Origin: Castanea sativa
Taxonomy: Eukaryota > Streptophyta > Magnoliopsida > Fagales > Fagaceae
Reading direction: 5' to 3'
Length of the DNA: 64,000 bases
NCBI RefSeq assembly: GCF_040712315.1
Contig: NC_134023.1
Location: forward strand, 64,743,257 to 64,807,256
A model generated the notes under the pieces. The model made no database searches. It saw only the letters and a list, made by a program, of their open reading frames with translations, and had not been told where the DNA came from. Below, piece by piece: positions 38,217 to 49,305 of the stretch. Every line of letters starts with the position of its first letter. Positions within the stretch are counted from its first letter, which is position 1. Position numbers and translations under genes: made by a program.

Positions 38217-39835
38217 TTTTTTTTTTTTGACCAAAGGCGATAAAATTATATTAAATAAAATAAGCTAGTACAAACTACTCAGAAAGGAGTGTCAGAAGCA
38301 ACTAGCCTTCTCAGAGGCAATGATAGCTACTGGGCTCAAGAAAAAGAAAAAACAAAACACAAAAAAATAAAATAAAAGGGAAAAAACAAGCCATGGGACC
38401 AAACATTTCTAAGCACGTTGGAGAGCTGCCATACACCTCTGATATTCCTCAAGGAAAACCATCGCTCCACGATGAATCCCAGCTGGATGAGTCCGGACTT
38501 GATCAAAATGAAACTTATTACGAGCATTCCACAAAGACCAGGAAATCATGGCCCACGCTTCCAGTTCCTTCTTTGGGAGTCTACCAATCATCTGCCTGGT
38601 CAGCTGGTGAAAACATGAAGCAACTGAATTGGACTTCTGGATTTTGCCTCGGACAAGGGACCACGTACATCTAGCAAACGGACACTCCCAAAGGACATGG
38701 CTAGTTGTCTCATCCTGTAGCCCACAAATGGTACATTTCGGATCGACCTGTATTTTCCTCCGACGAAGATTGACTCTGGTGGGGAGGATGTCAGAGCATG
38801 CCCGCCAAATGAAGTTTCGAACTTTCGGTGGAGTATGAAGAGACCAAACCTTGTTCCACAAACCCTTATCCTGGTTAGCAAGAGAATGCTCACCCGTGGT
38901 TGAGTTGGAAAGGCGAAGAGCAACATGGTAGGCGGATTTCACTGAGAAGGTTCGACTCTTTGTCTCTATCCAATGAAGCTTATCACGTGTCCTTGCATCC
39001 CCAAGCTCAATCCGCAATATATCATCTCTTGTGGAAGCATGGAACATTGAATGAATCAAAGGTCTATTCCATTGTCTGGTATCAGCATCAAACAAATGAC
39101 ACACTTTTAAGGATCGGTCAGCACCAGGCTTGAAGCTAGGAGGCCGTGGGAGCCATTTGTGACTGTCTATTCCTAGAGTTTAACCATCTCCAATCTTCCA
39201 GGCAGGACCCGCAGAGATGAGATCTCTTGCTTGAAGGAGGCTGCGCCAGACAAAGGAGGGATTGCTACCTAAGTCTGCTTCCATAAAAGAACAAGAGGGA
39301 AAGTATCGAGCTTTGTACACCCTATCAAAGGGGGAATGGGAACCCTAAACAAGACTTCAAGCTTGTTTGGCAAGCATGGCTAACTTGAAAGCATGAATGC
39401 CCCGGAACCCAATACCACCTTTATTCTTAGGGGAACAAAGTCTATTTTAATTAATTCAATGAATTTTTTTCTCATTCCGAGTTTTTCTCCACCAATATTT
39501 AGCCAAGACAGAATTTATACTATTACAGATTGCCCTAGGAATTTTGAAAAGACTCATAGAATAAGTCGGAATAGCCTGTGCCACAGTATTGATCAGTATC
39601 TCTTTTCCAGATTTTGAAATATGTTTCTCCTTCCACCCATCACCTTATTCGTTATACGCTCTAGCAACCCCTTAAGGTAGTCACCTTGGATTGTCCCCCT
39701 ACCATCGGTAACCCCAAATATTTCTCACAGTCATTCATTACTTGTGCACCAAGTAGTGCTTGAATCTCATGCTTGACCTCAGGTGCAGTGTTCCAGCTGA
39801 AGAAGAGAGCTGTTTTTTGGGAATTACTGGACGAA
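38217..39835 (-). mobile_element. LINE (L1-type), 5'-truncated, with 3' end and A-tail
   Basis: On the minus strand this runs from LINE ORF2 sequence at about 39800 (AQVMNDCEKYLGLPMVGG) through KARYFPSCSF and WKIGDG motifs to a long open frame, 39104-38409. That frame has a zf-RVT domain with VWSLHTPPKVRNFIWR, PTRVNLRRR and CTICGLQDETTSHVLWEC. The element ends with TTTGGTC and a poly(A) tail (T run at 38217-38230). The upstream part has stops and frameshifts. Endonuclease and reverse transcriptase core are missing. Confidence 0.9.
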
Positions 39836-39934
39836 ATATGGGAAATTCTAACCAAATTAGGAATTATTATTATTATTATAAAAAACGTATAAAAAAATAT
39901 TATTTTAAAAAAGTTTATCCTAATACTAGTAGAA

Positions 39935-40420
39935 CTTGCATAAATGGGCAAAATTTGGTACATAGTACGAATTTCGGAAAATTTTTAGTGAAGGGTATGC
40001 GGTTGAAAATATTTAGTAAGTTTGACTGTTTTTTGAAAATCAAGTTTGTGAAACTCAAGTTCCAACCCAAAATCGAGTTTCTCAATCTCGATTTAGACCC
40101 AACGTGAATTAAAAAAGAAAAAAGAAAAAAGAAAAAAAGAGGAACTCGAGTTTACTAAACTCAAGTTCCACTTTAAAAAAACAACGGAGCTCGTGCTTGC
40201 TTCCCTCAAGTTCCATTTGGTTTTTTTTTTTTTTTTAAATTCACAAGAAGTCTAAATCAAGATTGAGAAACTTGATTTTGGGGTGGAACTCGAGTTTCAC
40301 AAACTCGATTTTCAAAAAACAGTCCAATTTACTAAATACTTTCAACCACATACCATTCACTGAAAATTTTCCGAAATTTGTACTATTTACCAAATTTTGC
40401 ATGCATAAACGACCTATAAG
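39935..40420. repeat. Long inverted repeat (hairpin), arms about 170 bp
   Basis: The left arm, about 39945-40108, and right arm, about 40240-40410, are near-identical reverse complements: ATTTCGGAAAATTTT, GACTGTTTTTTGAAAATC, AGTTTGTGAAACTC and AGTTTCTCAATCT all recur mirrored. The spacer is about 130 bp, A/T-rich, and itself contains AACTCGAGTTTACT-like motifs. A transcript would fold into a long double-stranded stem. No coding sequence. Confidence 0.9.
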
Positions 40421-40450
40421 TACAGTTGCAAGCAGGTCTCACAAAACAAC

Positions 40451-40501
40451 TATTGAAGAACCGGTGTTCAAAAAAAAAAAAAAAAAATTATTGAAGAACC
40501 G
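40451..40501 (+). repeat. 13-bp direct repeat flanking a poly(A) micro-insert
   Basis: TATTGAAGAACCG at 40451-40463 and 40489-40501. The spacer is GTGTTC, then about 18 A and T. Confidence 0.85.
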
Positions 40502-41237
40502 AAGGAAGCCTCTCTATTTCTTCAACCGAAGGAAGCCTTTCTCTGTTTCTTCAACGCCGACCGGTATGTCTAAATTCAATTCTTTTCTTTTTCTCACTTA
40601 ACTATGTCTAAATTCTTTAATTTTTCTTCAGTATTATTGTTTTTTTGTTACTTTAATTTCTCTAAAAACAAACATGTCACTTCGGTTCTACAACTATAGA
40701 CACACAACTATTGTCCTATTTTTGAATTCTTTTTGGTTTTTCACAGAAACCATGTTTGCAATGTTCTTGTGTTTTTTTGCAGAACATTGTGTATGCAAAA
40801 ATTCAATCTTTCCCTAAAAAAAATACTATGTAAAAATAAAAACTTGATGATAAAGTTCAGCTGTAGAGTGTGGCTCAATTCAAAGCTTCTTTCTTGCACA
40901 AATCAAATCTTTCAGTTGTAGTTTAAATTCTCGCGAAACAGACTTTGATGAAAAGCTTAAATACATAGCAATTCTCCCCATAAATATTGCATTTTACTAG
41001 TGTTATGTACAAGTGTCTTGATTTGATAATTAAGGGAAGTGAAACTAACATTAAAGTAATGACTTTTCTTAATAATTTTTTTCAATTGGATATGGGTTTT
41101 TAATTATATTTGAAGATGCAAACCTTAATCGTAATCTTAATTATATTAATGTATTTCTCTTTCAGTTGTAGACATTCTTAGCTTTCTTTTTTTTTCTTTT
41201 TTTCTTTTTCTGAATTCCAGATCACCAATCTATTGAG

Positions 41238-42611
41238 ATGTCAAAGTGGGCTGATCTTCCCGGTGATGTCTTCTTCCAAATAATGTGTCGACTATTTTCT
41301 GATGATATCATCATCTCCAGTGCTGTGTGCAAGTCATGGCACTCACTCCTTAATTCAGTGGGGAAACTCCCATTACCTCCTAGTTGTCCTTGGCTAATGC
41401 TTGCAGAGGAAAATGAACAAAGTGAAAAAAGCAATAACGAAGAAAGTAGGACTCGTGGCTTCTTCAACTTACGAAATGCTAATGTTCACAATTTTGAGCT
41501 TCCTGAGGTTGCTGGAAGAAGATGCTTTGGAACATCTTTTGGATGGTTGCTCACTATAGGAAGCAATTTATAGATCAACCTCTTGCATCCGATGTCTAAA
41601 CACCTATTATGTCTTCCTCCCCAACCTACCTTAGCTGGCAGTATGATTCCGATCTCGAGCCTAAAGATATTTGTAGACTATTTCTTCAGAAGGTTGTTTT
41701 GTCAAAGAGTCCTTGGAACCCAGCAACTTAAGAATGTGATTGTGATTGTGTAATCATGGTAATCTATGGTGAATATCGGCAATTGGCCTTCACTAGACCA
41801 GGAAATAAAGCTTGGATGGATATAAAAAGTTCTCGAAGAAGACGGTATGCTGACATTGCATTCTACAAGGGTAAATTTTATGCCGTAGATTATGATGGTG
41901 CACTTGTTGTTTGTCGCATTGATGATAACAAAAAGCCTAGGGCTAAAGCTATTGCCCCTCCTCTAGAAGGAATCACTATGAGTTTCAAATGGAACGTCCA
42001 AAAGTATATTGTTGAATCATTGGGAGGCCTTTTGTTGGTTACACGCTATCGAGGAGGTCATATATATATATTCTGAGCATAATGATTTCTATGAACGGAG
42101 CTACGATTCTGACTCCGACTCCAACTCTGACTCCGACGCCGACTCTAGACAAAATGAATCCAGTGATGAGGATGATATTGAGAATGAGGACTTTGAGGAT
42201 GATGTTGAGAATGAGGATGATGTTGAAGATGAGGACCCTATGGATGAATCTAAAGAAGAACGCTACAATGAAGCTAACCCCTATGTGACAATTGGGTTCA
42301 TAGTTCAAAAATTAGAAAGATGTCATCAAGGGGGAAGTAAATTCAAATACAAATGGGTGAAGGTTGATAGCTTGGGTGATCAAGCATTGTTTGTGGGTGA
42401 CAATTCATCATTGTCATTGACTGCATCGAGCCTTAATGGAATCAAGCCTAATTGTATCTATTTTACAGATGACGATTTACGCGTTTTTAATTGTACCCGT
42501 AATGGTGGAGGGTCCGACATGGGCGTGTTTAGCATGGAAGATGCCAAAATTAAGTCCCATTACTCTGGTAAATCCCTTTCCTTCTTTTATGCCCCACTTT
42601 GGTACATATGA
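41238..42611 (+). pseudogene. F-box/DUF295 protein pseudogene
   Basis: The start region reads MSKWADLPGDVFFQIMCRLF, an F-box like that of the intact gene at 52858, and is preceded by a spliced-leader-like acceptor (GAATTCCAG at 41212-41220) and a possible leader exon donor near 40562. The frame is broken by TAG at 41571-41573 (Gln in the intact copy), a 1-bp deletion near 41632, TAA at 41729-41731, and a stop plus frameshift at 42072-42080 just before the acidic region. The C-terminal frame, 42130-42608, still reads through an Asp/Glu-rich stretch to CIYFTDDDLRVFNC and APLWYI. It is the parent-like relative of the inverted copy at 3579-5003. Confidence 0.9.
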
Positions 42612-42691
42612 ATTGTATCAAATAAACTAGTGAATGTGTGCAAAACTTTTTGTTGTAAGATGTGTTTGTGTTTCTGTAGTTTGAAGTTTAG

Positions 42692-42762
42692 AAGTTATGT
42701 TACAGTGAAGAGCATAGTTATGTTACAGTGAAGAGCATAGTTATGTTACAGTGAAGGGCATG
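42692..42762. repeat. 23-bp tandem repeat, three copies, in the 3' flank
   Basis: AGTTATGTTACAGTGAAG plus AGCAT recurs at 42692, 42715 and 42738. The inverted counterpart near 4330-4380 has only two copies. Confidence 0.9.
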
Positions 42763-43065
42763 CCTTAGTTTATCAATCTGTTATTTTTCTATTTATTGAA
42801 ATGCACTCTTCATGTTAATTTCTACAATCTATAGGTTCTTTCCACGTGTTTAATGAATTATTCTCATTGCACTGATATGTTGGACAACAGGGCTAGTCAA
42901 TTTGAATTCTGTCTATTGATGCAAAAGGCATTAATTATCATTTTAATTATTCAAATAAAAAAATGATTGGGATGCTGGGCTTAGTATATATCACATCTTT
43001 AAAAAGTTAGGAATCCTTCTCCTACCAGACAGAAGACAACTGGACGGTATATGGCAGTGCCAGTA

Positions 43066-43073
43066 TATAAATA
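43066..43073 (+). promoter_or_regulatory. Orphan TATA box downstream of the F-box pseudogene
   Basis: TATAAATA, followed about 25-90 bp later by a short A/C-rich leader and a GTAAGT donor (near 43171). In the F-box cluster the same layout precedes each unit, so this looks like the promoter and leader of a lost next copy. The inverted relative near 4020 has the box mutated (GTAAATAAATA). Confidence 0.45.
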
Positions 43074-43473
43074 CTGTCCTTGAGCAATTCAAATTGAGAA
43101 CACAAAAAATGAAGCCCTTCTCTCCATCTTCAACAACCCAAGTTCTGCCTCCAGCAAGGTCCTCTTACACCAGTAAGTTTGTTACAAGTAAAATTCTTTT
43201 CTTTCCTCAGCTTCATAACCAAACATGGTTGTTCCAGCATACATACACAAAGTGTTCTATGCAAAACTTTAAAAGTTACTATATTCTTGTTCTTATTGTT
43301 TAATATATCGTGTTACATACATTCTTTTGTGAAATGCATAAATGACGAGCTCTTTTTTTCTATCAAAATATTGTGCGATATTATTGTAGTTTTTTTTTTT
43401 TTTTAGGCCGCAAGAAGAGAGTATTTTTATGTTTCTTCTAAACTGAATGCGAGCCTAGGTCATCCCCATCCCC

Positions 43474-43484
43474 CCCCCCCCCCT
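43474..43484. repeat. C homopolymer tract
   Basis: About 14 consecutive C next to the LINE tail. The inverted copy has only a short GGGGG run at the same place. Confidence 0.7.
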
Positions 43485-43499
43485 TCTCTCATTATTTTT

Positions 43500-44180
43500 T
43501 TTTTTTTTTTTTTTGAGAAAGAAGACTTCAACTTTAATTAATCAAGGCTGTTAAATCAGTCTGCACAAACTAAAGAATGTCTGGTGGTACATCTTCCATC
43601 CAAACAGTTAAATTGAGCGTTGTAATTGCCCACCTAACCAAACCATGGGCTACAGGATTCCCTGGGCAAAGAACATGTGTGAAACTAATGTTTGTAAAAG
43701 CATTTGCTAACTATTTTACATCATGAATCAGATGCCCATGTAAAGCAAGAGAGAGTCCTGGACTAGTGAGGTCCTTGAAGATGATGTCTGAGTCTCCTTT
43801 AATGATGGCTTGAGTGATGCCGACCTCTAATGCGAACTCAACGGCTCTTCTCGCTGCCAGAGCTTCGACTTGGGCGACTGTGGCTGGCAGGGGTACTTTC
43901 TGTGAAAGGAAAGCCATCACCGCTCCTTCCAAGTTGCAGATAACACCAATACCTGCTTTGCCTTCTTCATTAAAAGTTGCACCATCATAGTGCACCTTAA
44001 AACTGTCAACGTCTGGAGGCTTCCACCTGGTATGCTTCCTGTGCTGCAGCTTTGGTGTGACTAGGTGGAGGAGTTGAAATTCCAGTTTTCGTTCCTTTAA
44101 GACTTGCAGGACCTGGTTCAGTGGACAAGCTGCTTCATTGAACTGGATTTGATTTCTTCAATTCCATGAGGCCCGTCCCG
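43500..44180 (-). mobile_element. LINE 3' fragment with RNase H domain and A-tail
   Basis: The minus-strand frame 43995-43711 encodes an RNase H-like domain (RVT_3 type): HYDGATFNEEGKAGIGVICN, QVEALAARRAVEFALE and IKGDSDIIF, keeping the Asp and Glu positions typical of the fold. It continues through non-coding 3' sequence to TTCTTTCTC and about 23 A (T run at 43497-43515). It is joined upstream to an LRR scrap at about 44180. Confidence 0.88.
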
Positions 44181-44184
44181 TGGG

Positions 44185-44762
44185 AGATTTAGAAATTCAA
44201 TCTCACCAACTACAATAGGAATAAGTCCTTCAAAGAGGTTGGAACTCAAATCAATGAATGCATTGGGAGCTACATTTAATGGACTTGGTAGCTGGCCATG
44301 TAGTTGATTGAAAGAAACTTTTAGCAGTGCTATATTAGAAATAGTTTCCCAAAACCAGCTGGGGATGGAACCTGAAATGCATTTGAGAAGTCTAGATGCT
44401 TGAGCTTCTTCTGTGATTTAAGCCAAGCTGGAATTGAAGTACCCAAATGACAATTACCCATATAAAGATCCTGGAGTTGGAATGGAGGGACTCAAGTGTA
44501 AAGATTTCAGCTTAGTTAGCCTTGAAAAATGTGATTCTGTGAGAATTCCTGTCAATTTTTTAGAAGAAACATGGGAATTGACCAACTCAGAAAGTTGTCC
44601 TAAACTATCTGAGAGAGACCCATTAAGAAGGTTACAGGCTAGATCAAGATCAACCAGATTTTCAAGCTGACCCAACCAATTTGGTAATCTACCATACAAT
44701 TGATTAGATGGCAATGCCAAGTATTTCAGACTAGACAGTGAGCTTCTAGAGGGGCAGTTTTC
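44185..44762 (-). pseudogene. LRR receptor-like protein fragment, inverted relative of 1210-1800
   Basis: Minus-strand frames read SSLKYLALPSNQLYGRLPNW, LGQLENLVDLDLACNLLNGS and LTGILTESHFSRLTKLKSLH, then AWLKSQKKLKHLDFSNA after a frame change. About 50 bp present in the left copy, between two GGGTCCCA direct repeats, are missing here, so the deletion probably ran between those repeats. It is cut on both sides: by a T/C-rich tract at 44762 and by LINE sequence at 44180. Confidence 0.88.
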
Positions 44763-44912
44763 TTTTTCTTTTTCTTTTTTTCTTTTTTTTTTTTGATATA
44801 TCATTTGACACAATTTAAGTACATTAAAATAATTAATGCATTGAGTTGAAAAAATAAAAATAAAACATTTGCTCTAAGTGTAATTCACCTGACAAAGTTT
44901 CAAAGATTAAAA

Positions 44913-44954
44913 TTCTAATTGTGAATTCTTCAAAAAAAATTTCTAATTGTGAAT
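44913..44954 (+). repeat. 14-bp direct repeat flanking a poly(A) micro-insert
   Basis: TTCTAATTGTGAAT at 44913-44926 and 44941-44954; spacer TCTTCAAAAAAAAT. Confidence 0.85.
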
Positions 44955-46036
44955 AGGTTGATGAGGGTGGTTTAGCTTCATGTTAGATGATTTGTGTTAC
45001 ATATTGAAATATTTTTATAAAAATGACATTATTTCATTTTAAATATTGATTAATTGCTAATTTGAGTGAATTAATCAGTTTTTCTTTTACTAAAATTGGT
45101 AAATTCTAACCAGGTGCAAAAATTACAATATTTTATCCATGGAAGACTCTAAAGTTTTGAGTGGAGTTATGATGTGCCTTTATGTTATAATCTCTTTCCC
45201 TCTCACTTGCATGTGTTTGTTTCTCAAAGAAAAGAAAAAAAAAACATTTCGGCTTTCTTGTAGAAATCAGTTACTTTATCTTTAATAGCATTAGTATTCA
45301 TGCATGACTTTCCCTAATGAGTTGCCAGACTTTATAAACGTTAGTGGCCAATAAAAGTGTATGATATAACATGAAGAAGATTCAAAGATTAAATTTGACG
45401 AAATTTACTATTCAATTATAATTCAACGTTAACTTTGCTAGGTATAATTCATACATATGCAATTATTAATGGATACCCTTGGTGTAATATTCATCTTACA
45501 AATATAAGTGTTGGTGGGGTGTGAGAGGCAAGAGTTAGGGTTTAAGAATCAAATGTCACATACATGTACATTTAGATTAGACTAAAGTAAAAAATTATTT
45601 CAAATTATCATTCCCATTAATCTTGAATTTTTAGGTGGGATTCTTTAGCCTATATATGCAGCCAACACGTCCGGCTATGTATATGGTGGTGAAGATCAAA
45701 TTTCTTACAAGTACCATTTTTATGTAAAGAAAACTCCAAGACTCCCTACATACTAGTTTAGTCAAAAAAATTAGTCAAAATTTTACTTTCATGAAAATAA
45801 TTTATCCTTCTATATATTATATTTTTTTTTTAAGAAAAGTATTATTTCAAGAGCATATTCATTTTACAAAACACCTTACATCAGATTATATATTTTACAC
45901 TATATTTTATTAATATCATTTTAAATTTTTTTTTTATTATATCTTTTTCTCCATGCACAGCAATTATCATCAATTTTCTTCCTTTATCCATGAGATATGT
46001 ATAGAAAGAAAAAAAAAATTAAGGTTACTTTTTAAG

Positions 46037-46040
<4 letters not shown>
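44955..46040. other. AT-rich intergenic DNA
   Basis: No coding or RNA feature seen. Confidence 0.6.

Positions 46041-46095
<55 letters not shown>
46041..46095. repeat. (TA)n microsatellite
   Basis: About 27 TA units, at the edge of the inverted arm that follows. Confidence 0.95.
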
Positions 46096-46098
<3 letters not shown>

Positions 46099-46262
46099 TT
46101 TAAAACTACGAGTTTCAAGGGGAAACTTGAGTCTTCTATGAAGAAAAACTTGAGCCAGGATTTTTTTGAAGTTCCCAACGGAACTCCAATTGGAGAGTCC
46201 AGTTCTTCACATATGAACTCAACTCTTAAAATCTCGAGTTCCAAATGAAACTAGATAACTAG
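46096..46262 (+). repeat. Inverted-repeat arm, partner at 50935-51110
   Basis: Contains CTTGAGTCTTCTATG, GGAACTCCAATTGG, GTTCTTCACAT and CGAGTTCCAAATGA. All of these recur reverse-complemented at 50935-51110. The sequence style matches the other AACTCGAGTT-type foldbacks in the window. Confidence 0.7.
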
Positions 46263-46430
46263 CATGTTTCGTTTGGGCCATATGATGAATAAGTTTGTGA
46301 AAATGGAATAATGGGCAAAATTGAATGCAGTGGAGGTGGAGCCGAAGACACTGGATGTGGTAGACATTGGAGCCGCAAGCATAAATTAAAAAAAAAAAAT
46401 TCATTTTAGAACTATTATTCCAATCAATCC

Positions 46431-46466
<36 letters not shown>

Positions 46467-46683
46467 CAATTTTTGTTTCGATTGACAGCTCACGTTATTT
46501 TGCATCATTTTTTTTTTTTTTTGGTCTCAAAGATAAACAAATAAATACTATAAAGTAAGGGGAAAAATAATAGGTTAATGAAAAAAATATTTGAATGCTT
46601 TTTTTTTTCTTAATTTCTTACACGTGTACTTATCAAAAAATATTATGAAAATTTGAGTATATTAAACACATAATCCAAAAGCG

Positions 46684-46741
46684 CATGTGGAAATTGAGTT
46701 TTCTGTTTTTTTTTTTTTTAGAACCATGTGGAAATTGAGTT
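46684..46741 (-). repeat. 17-bp direct repeat flanking a poly(T)/poly(A) micro-insert
   Basis: CATGTGGAAATTGAGTT at 46684-46700 and 46725-46741. The spacer is TTCTG, about 14 T, then AGAAC. Confidence 0.85.
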
Positions 46742-47512
46742 GGTAAAATAAAAAACAATACTTTATTAGTTTACTAAATGGGTATTTTATTTTGGATTTG
46801 ATAGTGACTTTAAAAAGTAGAGACTATAGTTTCAGAAGTAACAAATTAAATAAAATAAACATTGGAATTTAAAATATATAAAAAAGTATTGCCAGAAAGA
46901 ACATAAACCCAAAGATTGAACATGAACCCAAAGAACATAAACCCAGAAAATATATAATTAAATTTAATTTCAAATGGGAAGAACACAAACTCAGTACATA
47001 TAGATTTGATAAAAAATTTCTTTACAAGTTCAATCCAAAATTTTTATTTATAACAAAACAAATTAGATCAAACTCAGTACATTCACAAAACAAAATAACT
47101 ATAAAGCTCATAGGTTACATCTAACCTTTGAAGCTCCAATATCATAAACATAAACAAAGGAATAATATCAAATTATTAAAATCAAAGAAAATCAAGCACA
47201 AAATGATTAAGACCCATCTCTATCCCACCTGTACGTTTCTCTCTTCCTCTCCCTCTCTTTGTCTCTACCCTATACTTCTGTCGCACCTAAATCTCCGTCA
47301 CAATCCATAGCCACTGTCAAGACCCAGATTTGATCATCTCTCAATCTCCCTCTTTCTTTCCTGCTCCTGCTTCGTGTGTGTTTGTGCCATGGCCATGGCA
47401 AAGGGTTCGTCACAATGAGCTTGTCATCCTGTCCCGTGCAATTGAGTTTAATGGCAATGTGGTGGAGAAGATGATGTCAGGCAAAAGCACACCAAGTAAT
47501 GTAAAAAAGCCT

Positions 47513-47522
<10 letters not shown>

Positions 47523-47551
<29 letters not shown>
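47523..47551. repeat. G29 homopolymer
   Basis: Twenty-nine consecutive G after a T run. It could form a G-quadruplex, or its length may be an assembly artefact. Confidence 0.8.
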
Positions 47552-47618
47552 TGTCAGTTGAAAAGAAGTTAGAGATTAGAGATTGATGTGTGAAGGAGTG
47601 GATTTGAAGAAAATATTC

Positions 47619-48048
47619 GGATATGTTTAGTAATTGTTTTTTCTCTTTATTTTTTATTTTTAAAAATAAATTTTTATTTTTGAGACTAAAAAGTTTGTTT
47701 GGCAATTCAAAATGGATAGAAAATAAAAACTGTTTTTAAAACTCAATTTGTGAAGAAAATTGAAAACATGCAAAAGACTGCTTTTAGTTTTTAATTTTCA
47801 AAAGTCAATGAAAACATGCATTTAATTTAATGAATCTGTCTCATTTAATGAGCTAGCATTAGAGTTCAAATTCTAGTAACAACATATTTTAGTATTTTTT
47901 ATTTTTTTTCTTCAAAAAACTTTTTTTTTTTATTTCAACTAACCAAACATGTTTTTTATTTCAAAAATACAAGAAAATTATTTTTTCTTTATATTTCCAA
48001 AAACAAGTTTTTAAAAATAAAAAATAAAAATTGTTACCAAACATAACC
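47619..48048. mobile_element. MITE, about 430 bp, with long terminal inverted repeats
   Basis: The left end, GGATATGTTTAGTAATTG then a TTATTTTTTATTTTTAAAAA block, mirrors the right end, whose complement reads GGTTATGTTTGGTAACAA and then the same block. The inverted repeats are imperfect over about 50 bp. No coding capacity. Confidence 0.75.
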
Positions 48049-48061
48049 TAGTGATTTCTTG

Positions 48062-48262
48062 AAGGAATTTTCAGTTTGAGGGTATTTTGGTAATTTTATG
48101 GTTTTTGGGGGGTATTTTAGTTATTTTTGAGTTTCGAGAGTATTTTGGTCATTTTATAGCTTTTAGGATTATTTTGGTAACTTTAAAGTTCTTGGGTATT
48201 TTGGTCATTTTTGAAGATTTTAGATTAGTTTGGTCATTTTCACTTTAGGGGCATTTTGGTAA
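48062..48262. repeat. Degenerate tandem repeat of GGTATTTTGGTCATTTT type
   Basis: About seven blocks of 25-35 bp, each with TATTTTGGTNATTTT or a close variant. Non-coding. Confidence 0.8.
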
Positions 48263-48835
48263 TTGGGTGGGTTGGAATTTACCCATAATAATTAGGTTGG
48301 ATTAGAAGCAATTAGTTATATTCTTAATACTATCATTTCTATTTATATTTTTTTTTACAAGTTTTACTTTTAGGCCACTATGCCACAAGAAATAAAATGG
48401 AATATTACAGTTTATTAAATATAATTTATTCATTTAGTACACAAAGTATATATGAATTGATAAATTTGGCCTCTATACGTATGTAAAAGGCTTAAATATA
48501 GTAATTGAAATTTACAGAGTAAATTGTCATATGTTCAACCACAAAAGGCATTGTAAGTTCCTCAAAATAAAAATGAATATTTGTTTGAATTGATTTGTTA
48601 AATTTTGACATGACATCAATAAATTAATTATCATATTAGTTTGTAGATCTTTTTGCTTTTGTATCATATTTGATAGTAACTTTTTAACGTTTTCTTTGGA
48701 TATAATTATTTTTCAATGATTCATTTTAGTATTTTACTCTCAAAAAGCCAAACGTACACAACGCTTCAAGTTCAACTAATATGACTTATTATCAAACTCA
48801 GAGAGACCATAATAATGCCTCATCTGATTTTGCAG

Positions 48836-49305
48836 GAAAGTACTCATATTTTTTCAAGAATATTCTAGACGAGACTCTTTGTGATCACAAGCTTGTAAGA
48901 ATACTTACATCTCTCTCTCTCTCTTTCTCTCACATTTTTATTCGAAAAAATTGATGCTACTTAAGAAGCATAGACTTGATTGACTTTGTGTGTTTATTTT
49001 AGAAAGCTTGCATTTCATTTGCATGTAAAATTGACCAGAGATTCTTAATTTGTAGATGATTCCAAAAACGTTTATAAGGAAAAATGGAGAATTTGTCAAG
49101 CCCGACATTTCTTAAGCTTCCAAATGGTGCAAAATGGAAGGTAGAATTGACATACCACAATGGTGAGGTTTGATTACAAAAAGGGTGGAAAGAATTTGCT
49201 GAGTGTTGCTCTTTAAAGCAAGGACACTCATTAGTTTTCAGATTTGAAGATAACTCTTCCAATAGACCCAATAGTATATGAAAGTGAGAGTTATCAATAA
49301 TTGAA
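48836..49305 (+). pseudogene. B3-domain (REM-type) transcription factor pseudogene
   Basis: The first exon, 48836-48894 (after TTTTGCAG, before GTAAGA), reads KYSYFFKNILDETLCDHKL. The second exon, from 49056 after TTTGTAG, reads IPKTFIRKNGEFVKPDIS, stops at 49113-49115, and continues after a +1 shift as KLPNGAKWKVELTYHNGEV, with TGA at 49171-49173 where Trp is expected, then LQKGWKEFAE and GHSLVFRFED. This order is the B3 DNA-binding fold of plant REM proteins. Splice sites survive but the frame does not. Confidence 0.8.

Noticed and set aside
42082..42308. Met/Arg-rich and Ile/Val-rich frames over the acidic region
   Set aside because: They are other-frame readings of GAT/GAG-rich codons of the F-box relic.
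46032..46244. Tyr/Ile-repeat protein frames across the TA tract
   Set aside because: These are translations of a TA microsatellite.
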